From NCBI GenBank assembly GCA_007134115.1, contig SLLK01000316.1, forward strand, positions 1-6,918: DNA of 6,918 bases, in the 5' to 3' direction. The position numbers and the translations under genes are program-made. The notes under the pieces are model-generated. The model searched no databases, had not been told where the DNA came from, and worked only from the letters and a program-made list of their open reading frames with translations. This DNA is from Gammaproteobacteria bacterium (GTDB lineage Bacteria; Pseudomonadota; Gammaproteobacteria; UBA5335; SLRW01). How positions within the stretch are numbered: position 1 is the first letter of the stretch; each line of letters begins with the position of its first letter. Below, in pieces: positions 5,320-6,918 of this stretch.

Positions 5320-5361
5320 GTGCGGCCAGCGTTGTTCACGATTCTCAATTCAGGAATACCC

Positions 5362-6918
<1,557 letters not shown>

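Larger units (their letters stand above)
5051..5361. other. Divergent intergenic region between the cyclase and ettA
   Basis: This 311-nt stretch has no credible gene. From left to right it contains the cyclase ribosome site (GAGG on the minus strand, 5059-5062), a 6-bp inverted repeat (5081-5103), an undistinguished stretch to about 5215, the second copy of the 9-bp-period repeat (5222-5247), a GC hairpin (5270-5285) and the ettA promoter (5292-5319). I saw no convincing minus-strand promoter for the cyclase. A 63-codon minus-strand frame crosses the repeat but shows no family features. Confidence 0.6.

Overview
The window looks like a piece of a gammaproteobacterial chromosome of fairly high G+C (about 60 % by eye). 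This rests on very close resemblance to Escherichia coli for EttA and GlyA and on the gene order glyA-nrdR-ribD, which is common in that class. The genus cannot be named from the sequence. Five chromosomal genes are clear. On the minus strand, from right to left, are a membrane diguanylate cyclase, glyA, nrdR and ribD. On the plus strand, running off the right edge, is ettA.

The left end (1-505) is the accessory part. Bases 1-90 are the last 29 codons and stop of an IS256-family transposase, followed by its terminal repeat to about 121. This insertion sequence ends inside a GxxExxY-family gene (112-477, minus). That gene is a small PD-(D/E)XK nuclease-like protein, and its last residues and stop codon come from the IS end. 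The GxxExxY gene starts 25 nt after ribD. A 9-bp-period repeat (507-542) lies at the ribD/GxxExxY junction and forms part of an abnormal basic tail on RibD. A related copy of the repeat lies far away, between the cyclase and ettA (5222-5247). Together these suggest a GxxExxY-associated mobile or repeat element that landed behind ribD and was later hit by the IS.

The middle (503-3479) is a tight metabolic and regulatory run. GlyA makes glycine and one-carbon units. NrdR represses ribonucleotide reductase genes. RibD carries out two steps of riboflavin synthesis. The spacings are 45 nt (glyA-nrdR) and 10 nt (nrdR-ribD, with the ribosome site over the nrdR stop). A good -10 hexamer lies just upstream of glyA, so the three genes probably form one transcript that reads on into GxxExxY.

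The right part holds a 437-nt gap (3480-3916) with a weak terminator candidate and small dyads, then the six-segment membrane GGDEF protein (3917-5050, GTG start). A 311-nt divergent region follows, with the second repeat copy, a short GC hairpin and a near-consensus sigma-70 promoter for ettA. ettA itself (5362-6918) is cut by the window edge. I saw no tRNA, rRNA, CRISPR array or classical riboswitch. The most unusual content is the GxxExxY/9-bp-repeat element and its nesting with the IS.
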